Shown here one piece after another: positions 12,401 through 24,900 of a stretch of DNA of 64,000 bases (position 1 is the stretch's first letter; each line of letters opens with the position of its first letter). A program made the translations under genes and the position numbers. This DNA comes from Hydractinia symbiolongicarpus (Eukaryota > Cnidaria > Hydrozoa > Anthoathecata > Hydractiniidae), in assembly GCF_029227915.1 (NCBI RefSeq), contig NC_079879.1, forward strand, positions 16,618,001 through 16,682,000. The letters are read 5' to 3'. The notes beneath the pieces are model-generated. The model was not told the DNA's origin, did no database searches, and saw nothing but the letters and a program-made list of their open reading frames with translations.

Positions 12401-13153
12401 TACAAGAACTACTACATGTTAAATAAAAATCGTTTCGTCATATTCCATGTAACCGATGTATATAAGTTTAGTTACACAAAATGTGAAAAATACATTATTT
12501 GCATACACAAAATGTGAAAAATACATTATTTGCTTAAAAACAGTCCTTAAACTCTTCTTAAATATTTTGTAATACTTTTTTAAAAGTTGTTGTGGCTTGT
12601 TAATTTAAGTTGTTAATAAAAAGCAACATGCAACTGAAGCAAACATAAGCTAGCTACAGCAGCTAATAGCTGGTCAGTTAAATATAAACTTGAGACTTAG
12701 CTAGGTATAAAGAACATGGCTACATATTTATAAAGTCTGAGCTAGCTAGCTATTAGGTTGTTGTTGGTGTGGTTGGTTTTATGATGCTAGCTAACAAACA
12801 TGTCTCGCATCAATAATATCATCAAAACTGAAAAAAACATAAAAAACCTTACAGAAACCTTTCTATACTTCATTTATATACCATGCCCCTTTTTAAATGC
12901 TTTTGTAAAGATTTATTTTGAAGGAAAGAGTAGAAATTGCTTAAAAAGAACAGCCATTTTTTTGCAAACACAATTTCCGTTACTGTGTGCTAGAACTTCA
13001 TTTAACAAACCACATAAAACTCGCAGCTTTTTACGACAAAGAAGACATAATTTTTTCGGCGATTTCAAGGAGAATTTCGGCAACATCAAAGGAAAATGGC
13101 GATATCAACTTTGTCTGTCACAGAGACACGGAACTGGCGTATTATTATATAGA
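9473..13153 (-). mobile_element. Long Helitron-like element with internal degenerate repeats
   Basis: A family 3' end (CTAG at 9473-9476, hairpin GTGGA-aaaa-TCCAC about 12 nt further in) faces a family 5' end at 12985-13153 in the correct orientation, so this may be one ~3.7-kb element. Between the ends, a motif like tggtcctccctcacaaaag followed by 'ttacacaaaatgtaaaaa' recurs at about 10094, 10284, 10526, 10725, 11870, 12058 and 12233, spaced roughly 175-240 bp with a gap near 11 kb. There is no coding sequence; the ORF at 12800-13186 runs into the Helitron end and is not convincing. It could instead be two truncated copies flanking unrelated repeats. Confidence 0.4.
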
Positions 13154-13878
13154 CTAGTCGATAAGGCCCGTGGAAAAATCCACTGAGGCAGTATAAAAAT
13201 AAAAAAGAAGCCTTATTTGAATTTTGATGACGTCTGCAACCTATCCCCCAGAAAATAATTCGGAAGGTCGTTTTCACGTTGCCTCTAAGCGCTGATCAAG
13301 AAAATGTATATGATCATGTGCTTTTGATGAGCGGTTAATGAGATATAAGGGTTTAAAAATTTTGCAGAAGTCAGCAATGGCCCGTCAAAACCTAAAAATT
13401 TTTATTTGGAAATTTATATACCTGTTGCCTTCCTCGTATAGATCTTGAAACGCTGATCAAGAAAATGTATAGGATCATGTACTTTTGACAAACGGTTGCA
13501 GAGATATTAGAGTTTAAAGGTTTTTTGATGACGTCATCAATCCGTCCATTCCGGAACGGATTTGGGGACCTAGGTTTGGGAAACTTAGCCAAATTGGTCC
13601 CAGGTGGTCCCTAGTTACCCACGCGGTGAAAAATCATTGACGTCACCACCTCGTTTCCAAGTTATTTAGCCTCAAAGTTTTCAGTGCACTGTAATGGCTT
13701 CATTAATTTAATATGTTAAAGTACTGTTATTGACGTCGCGCCGTAACGTCAGAAAATTTAACATGTTAGACATGCATTTTTCGGTTACTTCAAAGAAAAT
13801 TTCGGTAAGATTAAAGGAAAATGAACACATCCACTTTGCCTGTCACAGAGACACGGAACTGGCGTATTATTATATAGA
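13154..13878 (-). mobile_element. Helitron-like non-autonomous element, copy d (full length)
   Basis: This 725-bp copy has a CTAG 3' end (13154-13157), a GTGGA-aaaa-TCCAC hairpin at about 13170-13183, the internal ctgatcaagaaaatgtat and gacgtcatcaa blocks, and a TC start (13878-13877). It abuts the preceding element with no intervening base. It is the best-preserved copy and sets the family length at about 725 bp. Confidence 0.7.
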
Positions 13879-14750
13879 TAGCCGAATTCCCGTGGAAGAA
13901 TCCAATGAATTTCTCATTTAATTCATAGACCAGATATACCATCAAAAAGCAAACAATACAACATAAAGTTTTTTATTCTCGCTCTACAACAACAGTCGTT
14001 TTACAACAACAGTTTTTTTACATTTTAGATTCGAATTATTATTCGAATAATAAAAAGTGAATGTGTAGACCACCTCTTACCTAAAATTCAACTCTAATGG
14101 CGCAATAGTTTACTTTCTCTAACGGTCCGTTGATAACTATGGTTTTGAAAAACTCTCAAGCCTGTATTAAAAAAGTTTTGCTAAACGAACTGGATCACTA
14201 TTAAGAATCTCGGTTTGTTGAAAGTAATTTAGATCCAATATGCAGGAGTTCCTTTTAATGTGCTCATAAATGTGAAAGCGCTATCACTAGCTATAAATGA
14301 TTTAACAGTTTTTTTAAAGTTCAAAGACATCATTCCTGCTGTAAAAACGTCAGCTGTTATTTTATGCGACTATTCAAATTAAGATGTTAAGTTACTGCAT
14401 GAGCAAAAAAAATATAATCAGTATCTGAGGCAAACTTCTGTTTATAATTTAACAACCGTTGAATAAAGTATTTGGTCGGTGGAAGGGGTACTTTTTTTTC
14501 TACGTGTTATCCGAATTTACCAGTTGGAAATAGATAAGGATGTCCCAGTTCTTCACAATGTTTATCACAAATTATTGGTGTTGGTATTTTATCTTGACCC
14601 GGAGTGACAGCAATACTTCCGTCATTAATATGCTCATGTGGAATATTAGGGACAAAAGACGTTTCTTGGCATTTTAATTGTTGTATATTTTTTTTGTTCT
14701 TGGGTGAGAAATTATGCAATTAGGCCATGGAGGGATACACTGTTGTCAGA
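13879..14750 (-). pseudogene. Helitron Rep (HUH endonuclease) relic
   Basis: Read on the minus strand from about 14719, the ORF contains TPGQDKIPTPIICDKH and HPYLFPTGKFG. After a stop it continues with KYFIQRLLNYKQKFAS, DVFTAGMMSLNFKKTV, DSAFTFMSTLKGTPAYW and NSDPVRLAKLF. It then reaches VRGGLHIHFLL near 14056-14070, which fits the HUH motif (H-I-H) of Rep. This order fits the Helitron-like N and Rep domains. Several stops and frameshifts break it, and the helicase is absent. A degraded family 3' end (tagccgaattcccgtgg..) lies at 13879-13904 in the same orientation, so it probably belongs to an internally deleted autonomous copy. Confidence 0.65.
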
Positions 14751-16661
14751 CGGAAGTGAATTTGTCCATTATCAAATCGATTCTCTCATAGGTATGATTG
14801 AATAATGAAATACTACTTATTAAATTAAAGTCAGGCGTCATTTACAAATATAAGTGCATTGTCTGCACCGCCACTTATATAGGTGAGACGTCGCGTCATC
14901 GTAACAACTGGTAATTGCTAGAGATTAAAGAGAGTTTGTTCATAATGCAGGATAGTCCCCAGTTTAATAACAACATTAGATCTACTCCATTGTATTTATA
15001 CAATTAGTATTTAATCTGTAACTATGGTTACTGTTAAACTTGTATATACTTAGGAGAACTTTGTACTTCGTCGCAAATAATGTAGTTTTTTTGTTGTCAA
15101 ATACTTCTTAGTTCAGCCAACAGCCAACTGCGATGCGATTTATATAAAGAATATTTTTTATATCATATGAAGTATTTATGTATTATACTGAATAGTTCTT
15201 TTTTCTCAATCGTTAGTGTACGTTAGCCCTTGGATCCAAGGTTAGCCCTAATTCATTTGGATTTTTTTATCAAACTATCTCCAGAGGAAACTAATGATAG
15301 TGTAATACGAATGTGATGAAATTTAGTGAAATGATTAAAATTTATAGGAGCAACAAAATCGCGTCAAACGCTTATGTTACTTTATCTATGACGTCATCAA
15401 GATTCCGAAAAATAACGAGAATATATGTGTTCACTTAAGTCCTAGAGTTCTGAATCGAAATTTCGAGTTCTAGTTAAACATTCAACTGAGACGAACAAAA
15501 GTTATACGATTTTTTATTTTACAAGGATTCCCAAAGAAGTATATCAATAGTTCTAAATAATGGCTAATAAATCAAGGGCAGGAAGGCCTGGGAACTAATC
15601 AATTCACAGCATCTTGTTTAATAAGATTTTAGTAAAACTCAGGTAGCTTACTTTATCAATCCATGGTAGCAAGAAAGGTAACATAGGATGGGGAATGTGC
15701 CACCCCCTTCGTTGATAAAGGATTAAGTGAGTTACATAAATTATTTGCGTGATCTATTAAATTAAATCCACGTAAAAAAATGAAAAAACTAGAGCCTAAA
15801 ATGAAAATGAACGAAATCAAAAAAAAAAAAATAAAAAAATAGGGATCCTGTTAGTAATATTTAGTAAGGTAAGGGAGCGAAAAAATACTTTTTTTATTAA
15901 ACTAACCTACAGAAAAATAATATTTCGCATATATGATCCATGAAACACGCAAATATTTCAAAAATCCGCAGTTTTTTCATCTCCGAGGGCACGACGGATT
16001 CCGCCTCTCCTGCTGGTTTATTCTTAATCACTTCTTTTTGCTAGGCTACAAGGTTATGATACCTCTGAGTTGTTATATTTATCTATTTACCACCTGCATA
16101 CCAAAATTTTAGGTGCCATACCTTTTAGAGCTTTAGATATTAGTTATTACTTGAACCCACCCCTTAAATTTCTATTAAATACTTATAAACTGGAACTGAC
16201 AAGTCGCAACACAATTGTATTCCATTAAGGGGAATTATTCTTTAAAGTTTGGACACGTGATTAATCCGATGTTCCGATTACTTCAGATTTCACCTGAAAT
16301 TTGAAACAGAGTATTATAATTTGTTCTAAAAGTAAAGTAATTGCATTTAAGCAGATAGTGGTATTTTTGACAAGTTTCAAGCTTCTGGTGATGTCACAGA
16401 AAAAGTGCTGACATAAGCAAGAAATTATTGCTGCCATTTTGATTCTTTTATGACGTGCTATGTTTCAGTGTGCCAAGTTGATCTAATTTAGTTAAGCCTA
16501 TAAAAAGTTTTGGAGGGGGTGGAATCCACCCCGCCCCTCCCCTTTCATATATACAAAAAAACCTGGAGCTAATAGGGTTAAGTAATTGTAAGTGGTAGTC
16601 ACTGTCTATTGTAAGAAGTAATGCCTCTACAATAGGAGCAACAATATCATTATCATCACTT
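14751..16661. other. No gene seen
   Basis: This is AT-rich DNA without a supportable ORF. At 15223-15255 two ttagccct-like words flank the palindrome cttggatccaag. A gacgtcatcaa block at about 15388-15400 echoes the Helitron-like family but is not clearly a copy. An A-rich tract lies at 15819-15840. Confidence 0.35.
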
Positions 16662-18745
16662 ATAGGACATGGTGTATTTTCATGTCAAACGTACAGAAAA
16701 GAAGATGCCCTCCTGACATACCGCAGTGCTTTATTAATTGCAACTAAGGCAAATGAAAGGGCAATGGCATACGCAGACGACGTTGGCAGTTATTTGTTTT
16801 ACTTCAAGAACGGTAATAAAGAAAAGCGCATAGACGGTCCTGGATCGGACTGTGTTGCCAGATTTGTGAATGACTCGCCATCGCAATACGCAAATTGTAA
16901 AATGATGCTGAAATTGAGCGACAACAGACCACATCTTTGCCTGATTGCCGTTAAAGATATATCACCGAATACAGAACTGAGGTACGACTAAGGTGAACTG
17001 AAAAAGTTTCTGCCATGGAGAAATAACAACAAATATGAAAAGCCATTTAAATTAGTCATTCTAAAAATGAAAACTTCTGAAGAACCGTTTAAAGCTAAAA
17101 CAACAAAACTGTTACTGCTGGAGAAGTATTGAAAGGTGTATTGAATTCAGAAGGTCCTTACAGACAAGAAGATACAATCCGATCTACGGCTGGGAAAGAA
17201 ATATTTAAAGTAAATCCCTCTGTTTCTCCTGTTGCCAAAAAAAAGCTCTTTAGGTCCATCGATAGTTCTGCTGAGATGCTTCAAGAACCGTACTTGAAAA
17301 TAGAAGACAAGTCCAGAGCATATCGACCGCAGGTGTATCGTAACTTTGCCATTCCAGATTTTAACTTTGACGATGAGAGTAAAGCAGTTATTTCCCATGC
17401 AAAAGGAGAAGAAAGAGGAATTTCAAATATGCTGTGACCCTGTGCCTAAGAAGTATTGTGAAATTTGCGACCAATCTTATTCAGATCATGAAAAACATCT
17501 ACAAACTGAAATAAAGATAACAAAAGTAAAAATTTTCATGTAAAAAAAATTTGCCCGATTGATAATTGTCTGCAAGTAAGAACAAATATGTCTGAACATT
17601 TATCAACAAAACATAAAATCCCTAGAGGTCTGCTCTACTACGACTTGTTGAAGAGTGCTGTTAGACATGGAAATAATGCCAGAAAACCTCTTGGAATCTT
17701 CAAGAAAGTTAATAATGGCGCACAAAGAACAGAGCTTTGCGGTATCACACACTGTTACAACGTCAATATATAGACCTGCAAACTTGACCAATCATACTGT
17801 CGCCAAGCAAGACAACCAAAAACCAGAAATTCTGAAGAAAGATATAGAAAATCCTTCCTCACAAAACACAATGGTAGATAAGAATTTGGAAACAACTGGA
17901 TTTTCACAGCTGCGCTTACGGAACATCGTCTCATCACACACTGTTACAGCACCATTAAATAGATCTGCGAATTCAACAACTAATACTGGTAATACTGATG
18001 TAGAACAAGTCGTCAAACAGCAAACCAGAAATCTCTAAAAAACATATAGAAAAATCATCTGCTAAAAACATAACGATAAGTTTGAACACAGAAACAACTG
18101 GACTTTCATATTTGCATTTACGACGCATGAGGATCAACCCCGGTAAAAAGAAGGACTCCAGAAATGAAGAAGGTATATTTTCACAAAGTTCACCCGATAG
18201 TTATGAAAGTTCAGGTAAGGAATGCACATCCAGCAAAAGTGAAGAAGAATACGATTGGTAGATTGACGAAAATACCGATTGGAGGCTTGCAATGAGTCTG
18301 GGACCAAGTGTAAAAAAATTATTAGACTGATTTTTCAACTACATGATTGGTCCTGACAGAAACCGAAAGGAGCGTTCAATATCCGTTATCTTTGGTGACG
18401 TGCGGCGAATTTTTGTTGCCGTTGGAGTGAAAGATGACTTAGATATCGTTTTTAGAAACGGATTTCCGTGATCTGTATATCGTCAAACATTGCGGTGCCA
18501 AAGGAACTAACCCCTCAAGTATCAATTAATATCTTTACTCGCTGATAGACTTCTGCGAATTTTTACTTGCAGAAGACATAGTCATGGCGAATGTAAAGAG
18601 GAGAGACATGCACACATTAATTGAAAAAAATAAACAGTGGAGGAAACATTATAAAAGGCAGGAAAATATTTTAAAACATAAAAGTCTGTTGATAATTTTA
18701 AGATGCTTGTTGATGAAGAACAGGTAAAACGCTATAATAATAGTG
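16662..18745 (+). pseudogene. SET / zinc-finger / tyrosine-recombinase-like composite, broken
   Basis: From 16662 the frame reads GHGVFSCQTYRKEDALLTYR, then ADDVGSYLFYF, RFVNDSPSQYANCKMML, PHLCLIAVKDI and ELRYD, followed by TAA at 16989. These match the order of a KMT5A-type SET domain, with the stop replacing the Tyr of the YDYG motif and Asp in place of His in the NHS motif. Downstream frames (17129-17773) contain two Cys/His pairs resembling C2H2 fingers: CEICDQSYSDHEKH, then CPIDNC with SEHLSTKH. From about 18310, frames read GPDRNRKERSISVIF, DVRRIFVAVGVKDDL and YSLIDFCEFLLAEDIV, which look like the core-binding domain of a tyrosine recombinase (Crypton-like). The catalytic domain is not seen. 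At least five stops or frameshifts occur. I infer a transposon-borne gene relic. Confidence 0.5.
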
Positions 18746-21700
18746 AAAATGCTGTTGCGGTCGTTGACTCTCTTTGTTTCGCTCGACCACCTTCCGATTG
18801 GCGGTAGTTTCTGTTTTGATTTAAAAGGCCTTTTTCAGCATAACAAGCGGGAAATGCATAAGATCACATAAGAATAAATGGAACAATATTAACTTTGGCT
18901 ACATCAACACACGGACGAAGATTGTTTGATAAGAATGTTGAAACTTAGTAGTTCTGAGACAGAATATACTTTCTCTTTTCTGATGAACCTTGAGAGAAAC
19001 CGAAGCTTTGGAAACGAGATCGGAATATGTTAAAGCTTGAAATTAAGTTTGTAATGTAAAGAGGCAACAAAAAATTGTAAATAAAAGTACGTTTTTAAAC
19101 ACCCGCGAATTAACAAACCCGAAGTGCAGGCATCGTTTAACTCGTTTAACCAAAATATTTTCTCCTCAAAACAAACCGTTGCTATGTGACAAATCAATGT
19201 CTATATCTTAGAAATGAGCGTAGTGTATGAACTATAAATAAAACAAAAAGTTTTTTAAACGAGAGAAAAACTTTCTTATTGTAAAAATAAAATATTTATA
19301 TGAAGAATGAATGTTTTCTTTTGATCCTTTGTTTGCAATTTAAAGTGAATAAAACCACCTGCACATATTCTTCTCCTAATTCACGATGAGTGAAAAAAAT
19401 AGCCGTGGAAAAATGTAAATGTGTTTCATGGAACTAACTGATTTTAATAATATCAGATCGCATGTTTTGAATAATATTATCCTGGGTCCTTTGGATAAAA
19501 CTTTTAAGGTAATTTCAATATAAATATAAATATAATATAAAAGAAACAAATTTTTTTCTCTCTTTTACGTTTTTGAGCAATCCACCATTTTTGTTTCGAT
19601 TTCAGATTATATACCAAATACTGATTTATACGATGACATTAATTTGGCACTTTATGCGAATATTATTTGTCTTGTGTTTGTAGTTTGTTTAATATTTCAC
19701 AAGGTTGTAAAAAATGTTGATAAGGCCTGTTTTAAGGCCTTTGTCTCCTTTTGATTAGATCCCAAAAAGAGGCAGGAAGCCCGGGATAGGGGTTGGTATA
19801 GCATATTGTGTGTGATATCCAATTAGTGTTTGGGCAAATAAACGTCTCTTCTGCAAAAAAAGATAGGCATGCATATTGTTATGTGTATTTTTGATGTACG
19901 GATTTAGAAAGTATGTTTTACTAAAGATTAATACTTTCTTTTTCTATGAACGAAAACACAGGAAAGGCTGCTAAGGCCAATACCCTAATGTAACGAATTA
20001 AATGGATGGCAAACTTTGGTGCAAATCCATTGGAAATCTTTAGTAGCAAACAGTTCTCCTCTGAAAAATTTCCTATTGTCTTTAGTGAAAGCGACATAAG
20101 GAGAAGAAAAAAAAATTTTTTTATTGAAACCTCGTCCTCATGGCGTGTTAAGTTTTTAATTTGTAGGTGTTGTTTTAAAGAAACTGCTTGTATTATGACA
20201 CTTTTAACACAAACCAGAGAACACAAGACTGAAATTTGAAAAGCCCGAAAATGAACAAACACGTTAATCCACATCAAATTACAAAATCAAATACCTCGGT
20301 TTCCTCAAGCTATTTTTTTATTCGATATTTTTTTTGATTATCCGTATATTGTAAAAAGAGTTCTTTTAGATGATGTGTATTGTGAAACTTGTATCTGTTT
20401 TTAGTAGAGTTAAATTTACCTGGAACTCTGCTCAACTCAAACATTCATAAGTAGTCGTATGTTTTGAAATTCGGCTGCGAACTTCAGTTGTTGTAATAGT
20501 AGCAGGAGTTTTCAATGTCATTAAGTACTCCATCCTAACGACTGGCTCTTCCTCCCCTCCAACTGTAAGTACATCACATTACCGCTAGAGATACGTACAG
20601 CTTGCCTGCCACACAGGCCGGTTCGCGGTCCCGGTCACTATATTTAAAGTGCTCTACCACTGCATTATCTATGTTCCGACCAGTATTGACCTCATGCCCT
20701 CTATTGACCGAATGTTGATATACAAACCGATATTTTAGGCAGACGTCATACACAGTACGATAAAAAACCAAACCTCGAAATGACAATGAACTACTCCTCT
20801 GTACTTTGCAGCTTGCAGAGATAATGGAATAATATTGCAGCTTGAATCGGCAATAAAGGTTGCCTTATAGTGAGTAGAGAGTTAGGACAACTTGGGTAGG
20901 CAAGAAAGGGTGCCTGATAGTGGCTCTAGGTCGCTTTGCACATTTTTTAACTATGTGACAGAAAACTTGAAAATAACAAGCAGAAACGTGGAAAGACTTC
21001 CCTCAGAACTTTGTTGTTGTACCTTTGAACATGAATACAATTATTTTAAAACATTATGTATATTATATATCTCCATTGAATTTCGTAAACACTGGGCTGA
21101 TAACAAAATCTGTCATAAAATTTGGATATAGTTAAAAATTTACAAAAATTAAAAGATCTAGACAGGATTTACACCTGTATATTCAAGGTTTCAAAATAAC
21201 AGCTGAGCTCTTCGAAAAAAAAAAACATTAGCACTGAATAGTATATCATTGCAGCTGCATACAGGGAAACAGGCGTATCCATAAGAGCATAACGATAACT
21301 TTATTGCATGCAACGACAACACCCATTTCCTAGAAATGGGTTAATAGCTGAGCTATTTATTGCTCTCCCAGTTCCTGAAAAAAATTGGTCTGACTGAGTC
21401 ACTACATCATTGCACATGCCAACCCAAAATTTCTTTCTTATTCTTTATACTAAAACATAAATGAAATATAGACTTCAAAAATGATAAAATATTCTTGAAA
21501 TCATATACTCATATCATATGTACGTGTCAATAATTTTTATTGTGTTCAAAACAGATAATATCGCCGAAGTATTAGGAGTTTTTCAGTCCTTAAGGACATA
21601 TAACTAATACATTTTGACATTATGGACAATTTTTTTTACAATCATTTTTTTATACATATACAAACAAGAAAAATTAAAAAAAACATTTGAGACTGAAACA

Positions 21701-21938
21701 ATGTGTTCCGTTGGAATATAAGAATTAAATGTACACCATTAGAAACCAACAGAAGTGGTTTGTGCTAGAGAACAGGTTTGGACAATGTGAAAAAATTAAC
21801 GTTCCAAGGGTCGAAAGTTCGTCTTTGCTCACAACTTCGTCTTATTCATCTTCCCTCCTTCCCTTCAACACCCAGTTTCATCGGTTACTCCATTTTTTAT
21901 AGAAAAAGTGACACGTTTGAATCATCAATGAAAGGAAA
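18746..21938. other. No gene seen; upstream region of the next gene
   Basis: There is no domain-bearing ORF. The ORFs at 19921-20277, 20006-20239, 20574-20786 and 20892-21131 show no motif I recognise. Immediately before the gene at 21939, 'ttactccattttttatag' (to 21901) could be a splice acceptor or plain 5' UTR. A five-codon upstream ORF (ATG at 21929) precedes the chosen start. Confidence 0.35.
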
Positions 21939-24900
21939 ATGTTAAAACACTTGTCAAATCGATCTGAATCAAGAAACAGTTTCTTCACTGAACTGAACGA
22001 GTCATGTACAGACGAGGCTTCATCATCCAATCAAAAGAATGAGGAAGACGAAACTATCATTAGTAAGTTGATGAGTAATCCGATTGGTCGTACTGTATTT
22101 TTATTGATACTGTATTTTTATAGTTTAATTGTGTTTTCAAAAATTACTCAATTCTATATTAAAAAAGTATTGTATTTAAAACAGGGGCGGATCTAGGAAA
22201 TTTTCTTAGTAAGAAAATTCTTATTAAGAAAATTTTGGGGATCTTGGGGGGCGTTGTAAGCCCCCAAGCGGGGTCGGGGGGCAGAGCCCCGGAAGCTTTC
22301 GCTAAAACGGGCTTTGCGAACGCTGAAATAGGCTTAAAGGTACTGTCCGATTAAAAATCAAATAAAATTTTGACAAAAAATTCTTATTTGTAACTAATCT
22401 CTATAAAAGAGTTAAATAATTATTTGTTTTCTTTCCTAACACCAACTGAACAACATCTAATTCTTGTTTACAAAAAAAGCATGCGGTCTCTCGCTTCGAT
22501 TGTTTATATGGATGGTGGATGATAGGCACTAAAGCGAGGCTGAAATAATATGTCGCGTGTGACGTACTTACCTGGAGCGCGCCGAAGTGACCAAAATAAA
22601 TAAAACGTGGGCCAGGCTGGTATTTTATTATATGTTTGAAAATTTTGGTAATTTTACCCCTGAATTGTGAAAGACCGCTTTTTATGAATTATTCATATGG
22701 AATTAAAAAATCGAAGGCGGGAGATGTGTCTAGACCTTAAGGTAAACACACACTGTGCTAATTCTGTACGAACCTAAGTACGAAGCATTCGCTAATAAAA
22801 CTTGAAGTTCAATATGACTTTAGCCTTAGGGTTGCATAGTTGTTTCCAGCTACTCTAAAGCCAACCAATCAATAATTAAAAATTGGTTTCCTCTTTACTA
22901 GATGTCTCGCCACAGAGAGATTAGACTCAGATCGCACATTCAGTAAGGTTGAAAGCCAGAATAATGTCGTGGTGCGCTGTTGTGAATTGCACTAACAACA
23001 GTCGAAAAAACCAGGATAAATTTTTTTTTCGCTGCCCAAGGATACAAAAAAAAAATCTTCCGTATAAGGAAAAACCAAAAGTCAGAGAAATATCTGAACG
23101 GAGGAAAGAAAAGGATGTTAAGGAGGTGAGTTGGGGCTGGTAACTAGGTGGTCGTTCGAAATCCCTCTGTCATGGAGCCACCAAAGATGTCTACAGTGTA
23201 CTCTTCAATAAAACTACCGCTCGGAATTCTTCGTGTTCCGTAATACATTTTTTTATCTGAAAAATATTACAATATTACTCAATCACACTCGCATCTAAGA
23301 ATTACGTATGAAAGAGTAGAAAATTTTATACCATGTAATTTAAAATATTTAATAGAGTCCAGTCTTTTTCAGAAGAGGCGTGCGATCACACGCGCACGCC
23401 TTAGCACACGCCTAAACCGTTTCAGGTGTGTGATTAATCGCACGCCTGAAAAATAAGTATTGAGTTTTCAAAATCAACCTATAAAATCCATTTTGTGGCG
23501 TGCGATGGCAGCCCTCGAAATAATTTTTGGAGACTCGTCAGACAAAACGTCCGATAGATTTTCGTCTTGGTCGGACACTTTTAGATCTCAGAAGTTATTG
23601 AATAGTCCTGGTCCTTTTAAAGGCGCGTAATCACCCTTTTCGAAAAAAATTAACATATACATTTTTTTTATTAATTTCAAAGTTCAGACGGATATATTTG
23701 AGGATATAAAACTTACTAGAAATGGAAATAATGATACTTCAATATCTTGAATTTATTGTTGTTTTTTTCTAGCCGCTATATCTTGTTGATATTTTATTCC
23801 CGTCTAATAAGCAGGCCGTCACAAAATGTTCGTGTGAAACTGTAGGCAAGCAAACTTTAAATGAGCACTGAGATGGAGTTCGATAATATCGCCATTATGG
23901 TAGGCTCTGTTCACGCCGTATTTTTGGCTTGTTTTTTCTTTGTAAAACATGGCATCAAAAATTGGAAAGAAATTTTATCCCAGGAGTTTCTATTGGAAAG
24001 ACACAGAAGAAAAAAATATTTTTTTCTTTATTCTATTCGCCATTGTTTTGGAGACCACAGACATTGGTCGTTGTTTTGTGTGACAAATCTAAAAAGTTAA
24101 ACATCAGTTCACACTGACTATTCGGTGCAAGCAACAATAAACTTTTGACAACTTTTCTGCAGAAGATATAAAAAAAATTCTGTGAGGAATATCTTTTTAT
24201 CTGATAGAAGTTATTTTAGTCCCCCTTTTCCCAAAAGAACAGGAGTTGAGTGTCCAGCCCCTCGTGGAAAAATTGCGCAAAGCAGGACAACGGTTTTTAG
24301 TTGCTGGGGAAAAAGGCACTCTAATCTGAACACTATTTTGTGTAGCAAGCTAACTTGGTAGCTAGTGAAAGTCAGCACCAATCAAAAAGAGATCCAAATC
24401 AGCACCAAAAAATTGGGATAGCTAGCTAGCTAGCAAGCACACTTTTTCCACTTATATATAAAATAATTCTTACCCGATAAAATACATGAATTTAAAAACA
24501 TAGTATTTAGCTCCCTAGCTAGCTACATAAATAAAGCTACTACGACTTAGTTAGTGATCAGAGTAACAAAAACGCATAGCTATTATAGAAACAACAAAGG
24601 ATAAACATAAACAACTCACTTCAACGTAATTGCACAACTACCCTTCTTTGATTTCACATAGGCAGGAAGGTAGTATTCTGCATGGCAATTTCTTTGGATA
24701 AAACAAAAAGAAGTTGTTTTTGCAACACGTCAGTAGATGGCAAAACAGAATTACATTTAACCTTTTTAATCAATTCAGCGTAAATTTGAGGTAGCTCATC
24801 AAAATCCTCGTTTTCGAAAACTAACTTCACACGCTCTCTCAAGCTCTCGCAAGCCATGTTGAGAACGGAAAAATCTTCTGCATGCCCTACTAATATTTAT

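Noticed and set aside
12800-13186. 128-aa plus-strand ORF
   Set aside because: Its C-terminal part is Helitron-like terminal sequence read by chance and its N-terminal part is compositionally A-rich with no domain.
20574-20786. Possible tRNA or SINE (ggttcgcggtccc near 20629)
   Set aside because: The B-box-like word has an extra base and there is no A box or cloverleaf at the right distance on either strand.
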